From the NCBI GenBank assembly GCA_037903355.1, contig JBAJFE010000052.1, positions 1 to 64,000 on the forward strand: 64,000 bases of DNA, given 5' to 3'. Within the stretch, counting starts at the first letter, position 1; each line of letters starts with the position of its first letter. This document shows positions 48,263 to 59,861 of this stretch, one piece after another. The position numbers and the translations under genes were made by a program. Origin of the DNA: Trichuris trichiura (lineage: Eukaryota; Nematoda; Enoplea; Trichinellida; Trichuridae). The notes beneath the pieces are model-generated. The model was not told the origin of the DNA. It worked only from the letters and a program-made list of their open reading frames with translations, and searched no databases.

Positions 48263-51200
48263 TCAGCCTACAAACAATTCCATTATCTCACGCAATCGGA
48301 CAGACAATTCATGGTGCATGAATCGCTTTTGTACGGTTTCTTTTGCTTTAACTTTCAGCGTATCCAACCAAAGAGAGTCAATCAAAACGCGAGACATTGC
48401 GACGCTGAAGTATTCCGGTTTTGCAAGGGTTAGGATGCCGTCTTTTTCGTTGGAAATGATTTCTACCGGTCCTCCTTCGGTAGAGGAAATCACTGGCTTG
48501 CCAAAGTACATTCCTTCAAGAACAACGAGACCGAAGTGTTCTCTGGGCGGTGTGTGAAGCAGGGCGATGCAGTTTTGTAAGAAATAAGTTTTCTCTTTTT
48601 CGCTAACGTTAAGGAAGAACTTGACCTTTTCTTCAAGATTCATGTCGTCCACCATCTTCCTTAACTTTTCGAAATATTTCACGCAATGAGGATATCGTTC
48701 CAACAAATTGCCCACAATAATCAGCTGCAGGTGTTGCCACTTCTCGCCAGGAATTAGGTCCTTCAGTTTGGCTGAAAATAGCGAATAAATTTGTTGCCTG
48801 CAGAAAGGTGCAAAGCTGTCACGTAGAACTCACACTTTTAAGGTACAAAACGTAGAAATTGTTTGGGTTAGTATATGGCTACGTCATCTGAACTTGCCAA
48901 AACCATAAAACTTTTTGAATGGCTATCTTAACTAAACGCTAACCTCGTTTGCTGTAGTATTAGAGTCGATAAAACGTATCCCATTCTCAGAGGCTCTGAG
49001 AGCTCAAAAACTCCCGCAACGCGGTTTGCGAGCTTTCTGACGCAGGAAAACGTCGAGCTACTTGAGAATACGATGATCGGTAATGCAAAGATCTGATGAA
49101 CATGATGGGTGAAATATAACTTCGGTATCAATCCTCTCTAGTTTCTTGCACGTATTCAGTATAGAGTGCAACTGGGCGTTGTCGTGAAAAACAATAGTAA
49201 GCCTTTTTCGAATAAACGTCTTTGGAAGCTTTTTCTTTTGCTTTTTATAGTATGCCAGTTTCAGGTCAAGGCAGAAGACTGCTGCCACAATAAAGCCACG
49301 CAGTTTGATGATTCTATTAATGTAATGGTCAACTATTGGCGCTTTACCATAAAAAACGTACGGCATTGTTAGAGTCGAACACTTGATTTGGAAAGGTTTT
49401 TGGTGGTTCGAATTAATCGACCCAGACAGTCGCAAGTTTTCTCTCATCGTTAAGGGAGCACTTCTAATTGCGTGTAAAAATTGTAATCTACAAAAATATG
49501 CATTCCTTTTGGAGAGATGAAAGTTTTATAACCAGTCAGTCTTGCCTATTGTTTTCCTACGTTCACTTCGTGGAGAATTTATGTCGACAACTTTTTTTAA
49601 CTACCTATTCGTGCAAGCTGCCTGCTGTTTGCTCTAGAAAAGGCGCTTAGTTTTTTTGTTTATATCCTCGGTGAGCTTTTCTGCTGTGCTCAGCTGTCCT
49701 CATAACTTCCTTTTTGACGACGCTTCTTGTGTATATCATTTCTCTCCCGTTGGCACAGTGTCACTGGGATACCTTTTGCCTTTGGTTAAAATAGCCACAA
49801 TCGAACAGCACTCGCGTTTCATGTATATCTTCTTTGACGAGTTTCTGCTAATTCGGATGTTGCATTAAGGATTGCCGAAATTCAACTGCATGTCTCGGGA
49901 ATGAGTGTTACCTACATTCTACCTTATTCGAAAATCTGCTGGAGCAGAGCCTTCTCTCTATGCTAAACTAAGAACCTATTTTAAGGTTTTATGACATACA
50001 GAAAGCAGCAGTAAGGAAGAAGTGTGAGACGCTTTGCTTTTTCTTGCCTGCACATTTCATTCTGTCGTCTCGACAACAAGTTTCAAAGGTGGTCTTCTGT
50101 GAGAATGCAGTACTAGCCAGAGATCTTAATTTCGTCCATCTCGTAGAGGCCCTCAGTTTTAAAACTTTATTGCGTCGATTGAAACGGGTATTTCATAGGT
50201 GGGCCTCTTCAGGGTTTCGGTAATACAATGTGTGGATATTAGCATCATCTGAACGTGCACCCTAGTCCCTCGAAGTCAGAAAACTTACAGAAGCAAAGGC
50301 CAGGTTTCAAGTGGATGATCGCTGAAAAGGAAAAAGATAATGTTATGGCAGTAATAGACAGTTATAGCCATGTGGAATAGACTTACAAAAAAATGGTTAC
50401 CCCGTCAGAGAAGCGCCTTCGACGCTGACGATACGAGAAATCAGGAGAAATTAGGACGTCAAGAAACTAAGACGCCACAAAAGTACTTGAGACAACCGAA
50501 ACGTGACTTTTCAGCTATAATAAACTTCGCCAACCTACCCCCGGGCTATGTAACTAACCTGACCTACCCCTACATCACCAACCTCTCCGCGCATAGGGCC
50601 TGCATTTGTAATCGTTGAAACGGAATGCGCTAGGCTCCGAAAGCTCTGAAGATTTGGAATTTCTCTGTAAGTGTACAATAAACGGTTTATACTATTTCCG
50701 TAATTATTAAATATGTGGAGTTTTAAAACGCCGTTACAAAATCTTTCAATTTTGATTATCATAAGAGCTAGTGGTATTGAATATCTATTGATCATGAAAT
50801 CAGTTGGCAAGGCTTTTTACCGCTCCCATTAATGAAAAATTTTTAAGCTACAAAATTTTCTAAACACACTCTTTTGCTGTTACCAAAAGTCTTTATCATG
50901 AATAGACGCACTTTTATAAGCAACTTCAGCGGTCGTCTTACCGAATGATTTAATTGCAAGTTCGTGGTTCTTTTCAGGCGATATGCGGTTGAGTGAGAGG
51001 AAGAACGAACCTTCAATGTTACTCCCTAATGCAGGATAGTTTTCGCTTTCATGCGCTTGTACAACAAGCGTTGGTAAGCAGGGATGGAAGAGTGGGCACT
51101 TTCGTAGCGGCAGCTGCGGGCAAAGTTCGTGCAGAGTTTTTCCTAAACCGAAGAAAAACTGATCTATAAACTGTAAATTAGCGGAAACTCCGTCTAATTA

Positions 51201-52061
51201 TCAATAGAGGCGTAGTTTACATGGCATAATGGAAATGCACATTGCGAACTACTTCTCATTCAGATACTTATTCGCTGTTCAGTGCATCTAGACAAACAGT
51301 TGCTTTCAAAATATTATTAAGTACAGCTGTATACTGTGAAGGTTAATATGTGACTTGCTTCGCACTGCTTGTGTGAATATTTTAAAGTATACTGTCAATG
51401 CGTCATGAAAATTAAGTTCCAACGGTACGGGAGCTTTCCCTGTTGCTCTGTTATTAAATTGAACTTCGGCGCTAAACGTTGGAAAGAAAGTAGAAGCTTT
51501 TTGCTCGTCTCCCGGATTTTTAACTCAAAGCATAACTCACTTGAAAAATTGCTAATAGTTGGTAGAAACTCGCAGAATCTGACGCACCACCCTTCAATCC
51601 AGGATAGCTCCTTGGCGTAAATGTTTTGCACTACATTTTCACTTTCGACGATCAAGGAACGCGGGTAAAAGAAGAGGAAGAATATTGGTGCGTTAAAAAG
51701 GAATTTGCAGACGGGAACTGTACTGACGCAATTATCCAGCAGCAGAAGATCAAACTTGCGCCCCCATCGGAAAAATGCCTTGAAGGCAAGTACGATTATA
51801 GGGTGAAACCAGTCTCCCGGAACGCACTTGCTTTCAACAATGATGTAATCTGAAATATATCCGTGGTGAAAATGTAAACCTTGCGCTGCGCTTTGTCATA
51901 CCGGTTGCAATTGGTTTGAACAGTGACATCCAATACTCGTCGCAGTGCATAGTAGCGATGGTAATTTCATGCTCCTGCTCATGCATTGCTTTAGCTACGT
52001 CGTAAAAGTTGAAGTCGCCGCCGCCATGGGCAAAATCGGGATGTATTGCTAAAATCCTCAT
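48263..52061 (-). CDS. ALG2-type GDP-mannose mannosyltransferase, divergent
   Basis: ALG2 adds the second and third mannoses to the dolichol-linked oligosaccharide on the cytosolic face of the ER. Four exons in phase: 52061-51902, 51849-51541, 51142-50942, 48771-48263; 392 residues (human 416). It has a GT-B fold: the N-terminal Gly loop (ILAIHPDFAHGGGDF), the linker block FFLSLNRISPEKNHELAIKS, and the donor site LHTPPREHFGLVVLEGMYFG with the family's E-x7-E pair, then PVISSTEGGPVEII. Oddities: the usual GGAER after the Gly loop reads GGGDFNF, and the CHFPD acceptor-side motif is replaced by FFYPRS. It may be the only, fast-evolving ALG2 or a paralogue with another acceptor. ALG11 fits less well. 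Intron 3 is 2.2 kb. Confidence 0.82.
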
Positions 52062-53354
52062 TTCAGCCGCTTTCTGTTGTGGCGCAAATGCGCAGTATTC
52101 AAAATGTTGATTCTTTGAAGTGGTGGTTGATAAACCTTGACATAGAATTCTATGAAATTGCGGTAATGGCCGCCAATAGGATGACCGATCAGCAAACCTG
52201 TCAAGCGCTATAACGACCTAGGCGTTCATGTCATTTCCTGACCTTCATGACAGCATGAGTTTGAACTTAGCGTAGTTCACTCTACCATGCTGTATTAATC
52301 TGTAAAGTTTCCCAAAGGGCAGTGCGTTGTAGGTGAAGAAACAGTCGGTCGTTCAGTCATCGGCAAAAGTTTTGCCGAGAACAGAACTAAGACTTTTCCG
52401 GAAGCTTTCAGAAATCTCTTTGTCTATATGAACAGGGCAACAAAATCGTTTCTTCGACTACAGCATTCCCTTATCTTATTCCTAACCTAAATATTGCGAT
52501 TTTTCATAAATTGCGACAAACATGCTCTTGAGACACCTTGCATTGTGTAACATACGCGAAGTATAGCAAAGCGGCAGGGCGGGGCGCGCGGAGCGGGGTG
52601 GAGGGTGGGCTGAGCGCGAAAAAATTGTTGGACGTTAGACCCTACAAGGAATTTCACTGTTACAAAGCCCGCCAGGTAATTGGCAGCATTGTCTTATTAA
52701 TCGAAGGAAGCAATTAGATAACATGTTTTGCAATCTTTACTGCTTTGCCCGGTTGTTGACTTCAGCCACTTTAATTAATAGTGATTGCTTGAATCAAAGT
52801 GGGTGAGGTAATTTTCTTTGTAGTTTTTAATGTTGTTTCTTAGTTTAACAAAGTGTTGCTTACCAAATTTCAGCTGTCCTAAGGAGAAAGAATGGCCAGC
52901 AGCGGAACTTTTCTTCTGGTCAAACCAGTTTTTGAAGCTTCGTCGTTTCTTCGGTAAGCTTCTGTTTTTTATGCCTTCCGTTTGATGAGAAAGAAGCACT
53001 GCTTTTATCCTGCTCGGCTGAATGAAATTAACTGTCATTGCACATGGTTTATATGAAATTTTCAGTTCAACTTCCCTACAACAATCATTATTTCGAAGAC
53101 AGTGGTGATGTCCTTCCACAAGCTTTTGTCTTAAAATCTGCTTTGTTCTACCTTGCGTTTGCAGCAGCACCTCTGCGTTACTTGCAATTCAACATTAACG
53201 TTTAAACAGTTTCCCACTGTAAGCTTGTTTGTCTAAACGTTTTATTTAAAAAGAGATTCGTTCGTTATCCAACACCGGCAATTTTTGCGGATTTCAACGC
53301 ATCCATTCTGGAGTTTATTGGTCCGTGAATTTTTTCCAGCTTTCTTGTGCTTAC
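52062..53354. other. Upstream of ALG2-like gene; G-rich block
   Basis: Contains a short GC-rich island at about 52570-52606 with five runs of three or four G. A minus-strand frame of 131 residues (52775-53170, basic and Lys-rich) has no recognised family. Confidence 0.4.
52570..52606 (+). other. Possible G-quadruplex sequence
   Basis: Runs GGG, GGGG, GGGG, GGG, GGG within about 37 bases of otherwise AT-rich DNA, about 510 bases upstream of the ALG2-like start codon. Structure and role are inferred only. Confidence 0.4.
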
Positions 53355-53490
53355 ATTTTTGAGAATGCGCAGTGATTGTGCCAGCGGAAGCAGGACAGAC
53401 TCGGACTCAGTGAAGTTGGTCCACTGCTGCATGAATGGTACGGATTCAAAGTGGAAGGTGGTTCTTTCTTTGCAGCACTGCTGCACGCGC
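53355..53490 (-). CDS. Candidate exon, unrecognised protein
   Basis: Bounded by a good acceptor (TTTTTAG) and donor (AAAAAT/GTAAGC). It encodes RVQQCCKERTTFHFESVPF followed by MQQWTNFTESESVLLPLAQS. No neighbouring exon could be joined with confidence and no family is recognised. Confidence 0.3.
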
Positions 53491-54153
53491 CTAAAAAGTA
53501 TGGAAGAAAGCCCTTCGCGTAAACGTACAGGTGAGCAACGGAACTGGGCTTAGTGAAGCAGTAGAATATGATTTTCAAGCTGCACTCAAAGTGCATTTAT
53601 GATAGTTTCTATTGTTGTATAAGCTTACGAAGTTCCAAATTTATTGTTCTAAGTGCAATGATAGAACATGGAGTATGAATTTGTAGAGCGAGAGAACTTT
53701 TTTAAAGCTTGATTACTACGAAGCAGAATTCTTAGTGATTTGATTAGCTTTTACTATACTGTGCAGATTAAAATTACGCAAGGCAGCTTGGTGGCATTGG
53801 AAGCCGCTGTAATGCTACGGTGGTACTTTATAACTGCAAGTTTTCAGTCGTATTTTGACCCGCTGATTACTTTTCTTTTCCACCATGTTGTGCGGCTGAG
53901 ATTTTACGTTATACAGTTTCCAATGCCATTTTTATTTTTGTTTCCTCTTGTCTGTTGAGTATATTAAGGAAGTGGAGTAGTGACAGAGGTGTTCGCACAT
54001 GCATCTGCATAACACTCACCTGGATTTATCTCTCTTTAAGTTTGAATGTAGTTGGACGTGTAGTACTTTCTTTATATTTTGTCCACGAAAGTGATCTTCT
54101 GGCAAAGAGTGCAGGTACTTAGTCCTCTTGCTCAGTGTGTCATTTATTTAAGC

Positions 54154-54210
54154 ATGGAAACTGTCCTGACCATTTTGCTTATATCATTGCTGAGTTGCAT
54201 TGAGGACTAC
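54154..54210 (+). CDS. Candidate signal-peptide exon
   Basis: METVLTILLISLLSCIEDY followed by donor GTATGT. It reads like the first exon of a secreted protein. The exon-like stretch at 54296-54391 could belong to it, but I cannot match the phases. Confidence 0.25.
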
Positions 54211-55438
54211 GTATGTCCTGGGAATCACACCAAATTTTTTAAGCAGGCTTATTTTTTGCGTGTTTGTTCCATTTGCTTTCTGTCGTTATTTGATACTTCA
54301 AACTGATGACGGAATGGGTGCAGCTGCGAAAGCTCCGTGCGAATTTCTGATGTATGGCTACAACGTTTTTACAGGACCATTTTTGTCTAGTAAGTGCATA
54401 TTCATCTGATGCGAGGGATTCCTTATCATGGATCTTCAGAACACTTCGTAGCTGAATTTCTTCGAAACCATCCCAGTGTACTTTGAAAATTAAAGCTTCT
54501 CACAACTTCGCAACGCGAGATGTGGTAGAGCCCAAGGAAGTGATCGCCTTGCTAAAAATGAAAGATATTCAAAACTCGAAGGCAGAAATACATGCTCCTC
54601 GCGTTGAGCGAAATGTAGTGGCTTTTATTAATACTCTTTCTTGACAACTTCTGAAAGTTGATAAAATAAAATCGTCTTACTTCCCGGGCTTCATTTTCGC
54701 GACTGCTTGTCAAACCTGTCTCCAGTGAATTGCAAAGGTGTGCCTTCCTTGGGTGTCATTTCGTTTTTATGCCTTTCAGTAAAAATAAGACCCGCGCATT
54801 GTTGTAGCCTTAAGTCACCGTAGTTCTTGAGAAAGAATTCGCGATAATTTGCAACTTACCGTTTTGTACGCTTCAGTGATAAGCACCCTGTTTAAAACTT
54901 TGCTATGGATGTTCTGGTTGCATTGCAACTTAGAGTTATCATCAAGCATGACAGTTTTAGCACTGTAATGTGTTTTTATCAAAAGTGTTACCTTTCATGA
55001 GGTTACTACAATTTTATTGGCCGTGTAGCAGTACTAACAATTAGGTTAAATCGGCATAGTTCAGTAAATGGTCAGTAAAGCATGGTTTGAATGGTCTATG
55101 ATGTGAATCGTTTCTTATGGGGAACAATTAGCTTCCGTAGCTGAAAGCTTTTGTAAAAACAATTAAACGTTGGGTTCCCACAATAAGTAGCTGAATCTTC
55201 AAAATTCTACCCATACCTTTAAGGATTTTTGCTTTTGGAAATAAATTTGGCCTTTTCTAGTTCAGGTTCTTTTGCGGCTTTCCCGCTTTCCCACGTAGAA
55301 AGTACTGTACTTAAAGGAAACAAGTTAACTATTGAATCTGTGCTTTTGCTAATGCTCACTCGTCCGTCCATTGGTAGAACAGTTCCTTTGTTTAATTGCA
55401 GATAATTGCAACATTAAAAACGGGAAAAACTGTAGAAT

Positions 55439-55633
55439 ATGCTAAAACAAAAACACCCAAACCTGTTACAGAACATCCTGAGTTCTAGGAATGTTACTTT
55501 ATGGTTGATACTCATACTATACGTGCACTGTTCTGATGCGTTTGAGGATGCGACGTCTTTGATAGCACGAGCTTGGTTTCATGGTATTAATTGCGGCTTT
55601 GTCCCTGTAACTTGGTCGATACGAAATAAACAG
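55439..55633 (+). CDS. Candidate signal-peptide/first exon
   Basis: 65 codons: MLKQKHPNLLQNI, then a hydrophobic core (VTLWLILILYVHCSDAF) and a Cys/Trp-containing segment, ending AACAG/GTGAGA, a strong donor. No downstream exon identified; product unknown. Confidence 0.3.
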
Positions 55634-55647
55634 GTGAGAAACTTTTG

Positions 55648-55731
55648 ATCGTTCACGAAATCAGAAAAAACAGAGCTCTCGGAGCTGACCTTGTCCTGTT
55701 GCCGGCGTGTTTTCTTGATTTCGTGAACGAT
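55648..55731. repeat. Small inverted repeat
   Basis: ATCGTTCACGAAATCA at 55648-55663 and its reverse complement at 55716-55731, with a loop of about 52 bases, beginning 15 bases after the candidate donor at 55634. Confidence 0.75.
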
Positions 55732-58299
55732 TGAAAGTGTTTTACTTTTTGCTCCTCACCGACTAAATAACAAGAGGAAGGCATAATTGGCACGCTGTTC
55801 TGATGTATGAATGCGGGCTAACGTAGCTGCACGTGGGCAGTCTTGTTTTAATTTGCAAGCTCATCCCTTTTTCAAGGTCAAAAATTACTTTTATTGACTG
55901 AAGACTTAGCGATGTATAGTTAATTTTGTGAAACTAGTTTTTTGCGTATTGATAATTGTTGTTACTTATCGATTAGGAAACAGAACTGTTCGAACTACAC
56001 TGCTTGCGCGTTTCCATGTCGTTTCAGGTGAAAGTGTTGGTCGCAAGGAAACCCATTTTTCCATTTTACTTTCTTTCTTGCTTTTCTCTTCCTTTCTTGC
56101 TCAACCAGAACTGCTGTAACGTCGCGGATCTAAAGTGAAGCATCTTTATTGAGGATTTTAAGCAGGCATGGTTGGTTATTCCACAAATTCTTGCGGTGTA
56201 GTATAGTCATCATGATAGTCTGTTCTACAGTCTTATATTTTGTAGTTTATATGCACCGCACGGCTAGTAGCACGTGAAGATCTTTGACCAAGTCTTTATT
56301 AAAGAACACCAACGAACTGAGCACAAGCCCGTCAGGCAAACTCCTTCGTCCTACCGTCGTGTTATGTGACGTGCGGAGCGTCGTTTGGTGCTATTTATGT
56401 CAACACCTCCTGTGTCCCTGTTGCCCTCCTAGATCATTCCGTTGTTGACAGAGGCAGACCCTAGGTTATTCGCCACAGCAATTTAGAACCATTTATTTCC
56501 CATGTTTACTTGGGGTAACACTGTACAAATGCCTTTTCATAGCGTGTGGAATAAGTTATGTGATGCGAACACCTTTAATATATTAAGGTTCACTACAATC
56601 CGCAGAACCGTGGGTACGGAAAGCACCAGTGTTCTGTAAAATTATTAATGCCGTCGCGCCATGCGGGCAACGCACGCATAAAATGAATAGATTTTATATT
56701 TAGTCTTGGCTTCATTCGCAATATGCTCTGTCAAGCATATGCAAATTTTTTGTAGGAAGATTTGCATGTGATCCTCAGGATTTCAAGTAATACACGCAGT
56801 TTGTACTGGAAAACTGTCAGGCAATGGGTCGTTCTCAAAAACTCAAGATGAAAAAGCGGAAGACGACAAAGGAGACTCGTAAAGTGGGGAACCCGTTTGC
56901 CGTTCGCATAATAATGAGGTCCAGTGCATGGCGCATTCTTCTGCACGGTTGGAAAGCCGACAGTATTCCGGTTTAAAGTCACTTGGGCTAGAAAGTGCGC
57001 CGATTTAGTACCAACAAAAGCAAAGAAACTTTAAAGCAAAAGCTGAGCTGAACCAGTGATTTTCAAGGGCAAAGTTGGAAGATCTGAGGGGCTGACAGAG
57101 GTACAGCAACAACTGGCGCGCGTTAGACGAAAGAGCCAGTGCAAGTTTTTTCTTGGCACTGAACTTGGGAGGAGGGAAGAAAGCTTGGTTCATCTAGGGA
57201 AGAGTCAGATGTAGACAAGAAAATAGTTTGGGGATTTACGAAATGCAGTCTTTCTAAGGGTCTGTCTAATAAACTTTGACTAAGATCAGAACGTCATCGT
57301 GGTCATAAATTGTTGCGCACTTCCAAAATGAAGTTTATGATAAATAAAAATGAAAAGCAGATATTCCAGCGTACTCGAGTTTCACCTTTTTGACTTTCGA
57401 TTATTCCGAGTAGTGTCTGCTCTATCCGTTACTTGCAGTTGGGTTTCTTCTGGTGAAGGCTATGCACTTTCCTCAGCTGCTAGGCACGTGAAGCTGCATA
57501 CACTATTTAATGGGCTTTTAAGATAGCTTCTTCCAAAGGACATTGCACATGCATTAGAGCTTTCGCTTTTAGTTATATGTGGCGTTAACGCAAAGGTACT
57601 AATATTACTAATAGTTTGTCACTTCTTGAGAACGCAGGTCAATCCGCGTATATGATTTATCGCTACTCTTAAAAATTCTTTTATTTGAAATTGTTATAAT
57701 CTATGGTTTTCGAGAAACGTTTGCCATAGAAGCTGATAGCTTCCAGTCTTTTGAAGTTGGCTGAGCCGTTCTTCTCAGCCGACTATTCATTTTAACAGAT
57801 TCGCTTATTTCTTTATTTTCATGTTTCCCCAAAAACAAGCTGTAGAGCCTTCCGAGCACTTATCGCTGATGAAGCAGGAAGTTATCAACTGTTTATTTAT
57901 CCAACTCTCTTCACCTTAAGGCTTGTTTCTCAGCATTTGCGTCGGCATTAGAAAATGCAAACTGCTTCTCTAGTAGCTTTTCGAAAATTATATGAAATTG
58001 TAACACCCTGCTAAAAGTTTCTACTCTTAACGTCAGATAGAAAAGTACGATGATTTTATCACGGGTTTGCAATCTTATAGAGATAGCGTTACTCATTCTA
58101 CGCGTTGTTAATTACATTTTACGCATGAAACTTCAAAAGTTTAGGGAAAATTCATTTTTCTACTTGAAGAGAATAGCCTAAGCATTGGCATTAGCAAACC
58201 GGATGAAACTGCGTCCGGCCCTTAAAGTGTGGTTATAAACTTCTGTTTCCAAAGCTACTGTTCTTGTCAGCGGTAAAACAATAAGACTGACTCACGTAG

Positions 58300-58775
58300 T
58301 TACATGATGCGTATGGTGCATCCAATTGCGAAACCAATAACAGTAACGACCAAGGCTGCAAGCATAATCCATTTCTGACGAATTCTCTTGCGCCTGAAAC
58401 ATGCAAAAGTTTATCCTTTTTTCCGCTGGATGGGTTGGCGTTTACGCTTCCTCAGCTGCGGGACTATGTGGCCCGCTTTCCAAGAGGTTGAAATCCTCTT
58501 CAGCTTTCGCATGAAAGTCGGAAGTGTGAAAGAAGTCTTGTGGGTCATAGTTTTTCCAAGTCGGGGGTCTTGAGTTTTTTCGGTGCGCATCGCTGGCGTT
58601 TGGTTTTTTCGAAGGCTCTATTTTTAACTTAATTGAATTAATCTATTTGCCAGAAATACTTAGCTTGGCTACGTATAGGAACATCAATGACAAAATAAAG
58701 CAAGCTTTCAAGCGCTTGTCAGGAACTCACCAATCAGCATTTCGTCGTCAACTTCGCAACGTCCCTCGTTAACCC
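58300..58775 (-). CDS. C-terminal exons of a tail-anchored protein
   Basis: Three exons join in phase with GT-AG borders: about 58775-58731 (5' border unclear), 58617-58446, 58393-58300. The joined product ends in an acidic, His-containing linker (NYDPQDFFHTSDFHAKAEED, then FNLLESGPHSPAAEEA), a basic patch (RKRIRQK) and one hydrophobic span (WIMLAALVVTVIGFAIG) with six residues after it. This predicts a tail-anchored protein with its N-terminus in the cytosol. It is not a SNARE: no heptad-repeat domain precedes the span. Family not recognised. The exon around 58731 (VNEGRCEVDDEMLI) is supported by phase, but its acceptor was not settled. Confidence 0.5.
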
Positions 58776-59209
58776 TACCAAGCGGGAAAGTGTTATACAA
58801 GCCACAGGAGATGAATCAACGGATTCCGGCTGGCTGGCATTGGCCAGCGGAGGACTAGCTGAATTGCATGTCGGATACTTTTAGTTAATCTGCTTAACTT
58901 GTTGATGTTTAAAGCTCTTGTTTATGTGAGTTTTAAACTATAACTTAACAAGGAGCTGAAGTCGCCAAATTAATGCATAACGAAAAAATTAAAAGGCTTA
59001 TCAGGCGTGGATGGCGCGTCATCCCTATGCAGTATCAAAGCTTGATAATTCGTATCAGTGCCCGCTGTGAGGTGCCTCCTGCTACAACTTAGGTTTCAAC
59101 AGCAAAAGATTTGAGCAGAAGTTGAATATTCGTCTGAGATCAGATTTCGTTGGCATTTTTCCTGTTCTGTTTTGGCAGTAAGTGGTGAACATGACGAGAA
59201 TTTAACACA
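58776..59209. other. Region upstream of the tail-anchored gene
   Basis: May include further 5' exons of that gene (an open frame SPPLANASQPESVDSS lies near 58860 after an ATTCAG acceptor); not resolved. Confidence 0.3.
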
Positions 59210-59220
59210 ATGTTAACTTT
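59210..59220. repeat. Target-site duplication, element E left
   Basis: ATGTTAACTTT, repeated at 59429-59439. Confidence 0.8.
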
Positions 59221-59428
59221 CATAATGCAAAAGTTTTATTACGCTCGTTTAATTGGTAAATTTCCGGAGCTTTCGGGTCGACACATCCATAACTCACAAC
59301 CGTTGAAGACTGGTCTCGGTCGACCCGAAAGCTCCGGAGTAATTTATCACATTAAACGGGAAACATTCCGTAATAAAACTTTTGCATTATGAAAGCATAC
59401 GCTCCCGTACCAAGAAACCACATTTTCG
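59221..59428. mobile_element. Foldback PLE-derived element E
   Basis: Outer arms CATAATGCAAAAGTTTTATT and its inverse, inner arms CCGGAGCTTTCGGGTCGA/TCGACCCGAAAGCTCCGG. The right end extends through GCTCCCGTACCAAGAAACC. ATGTTAACTTT flanks directly at 59210-59220 and 59429-59439 (11-bp target-site duplication). Same subfamily as D, in the opposite orientation. Confidence 0.87.
59303..59330 (+). other. Hammerhead-like hairpin, element E
   Basis: TTGAAGA (first core C changed to T), a stem that is the CGGGTC/GACCCG type with changes, GAAA, then the palindrome CTCCGGAG and TAA. Confidence 0.35.
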
Positions 59429-59439
59429 ATGTTAACTTT
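59429..59439. repeat. Target-site duplication, element E right
   Basis: Direct copy of 59210-59220. Confidence 0.8.
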
Positions 59440-59747
59440 GCCTTAATAGCTAATTGATTTAACAGAAACTAAGGCTGCGTTGCTTTTTGAAACGCCTCAT
59501 GTTTCTTCCTTTGACATTAGGTGCAAGTAGTCATAAAGTAGGCAAAACTCCAATTGGTGGCATGTGGAAATTCACCTCGTAAATTCACGTTTCATTACTA
59601 TGTTGCAGCACATAAATTAATTTCATGAGGACTGTTCGCAGTTGCTTTGTCTTTTCACTGCCCTTTTGGGATTCCAAAAATTAACCAAACAAATGCCTTC
59701 CCAAGGGGTAGATGAGCAGCTTCCAGAAAAATAACTGTTTTCAAGCA

Positions 59748-59774
59748 TTCGGGACCACGTTATCCCTTCCTCAG
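59748..59774 (-). other. Hammerhead-like hairpin, third PLE lineage
   Basis: Minus strand: CTGAGGA, stem GGGA/TCCC, then GAATGC, about 90 bases after the PLE stop codon. It is the same position relative to the ORF end as in the other lineages. Confidence 0.4.
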
Positions 59775-59861
59775 CGACTGTAGTAGTGAACGCTTTATTC
59801 CAATAATAGGTTGCTTGAAGGCTTGTGATGGCTGCCAGATTGTATGGGGCAGCGGTTGGTT

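Larger units (their letters stand above)
53491..58299. other. Mostly unresolved region with a few candidate exons
   Basis: Two possible signal-peptide exons on the plus strand are listed separately (54154, 55439). A plus-strand frame at 54296-54391 (QTDDGMGAAAKAPCEF and on, followed by GTAAGT) also looks exon-like. Nothing else is recognisable, and there is a small inverted repeat at 55648-55731. Confidence 0.4.

Noticed and set aside
56824..56976. Short basic frame starting MGRSQKLKMKKRKTTKETRK
   Set aside because: It looks like the start of a nucleolar protein, but there is no recognisable continuation, no clear donor and no family match; left out as unsupported.
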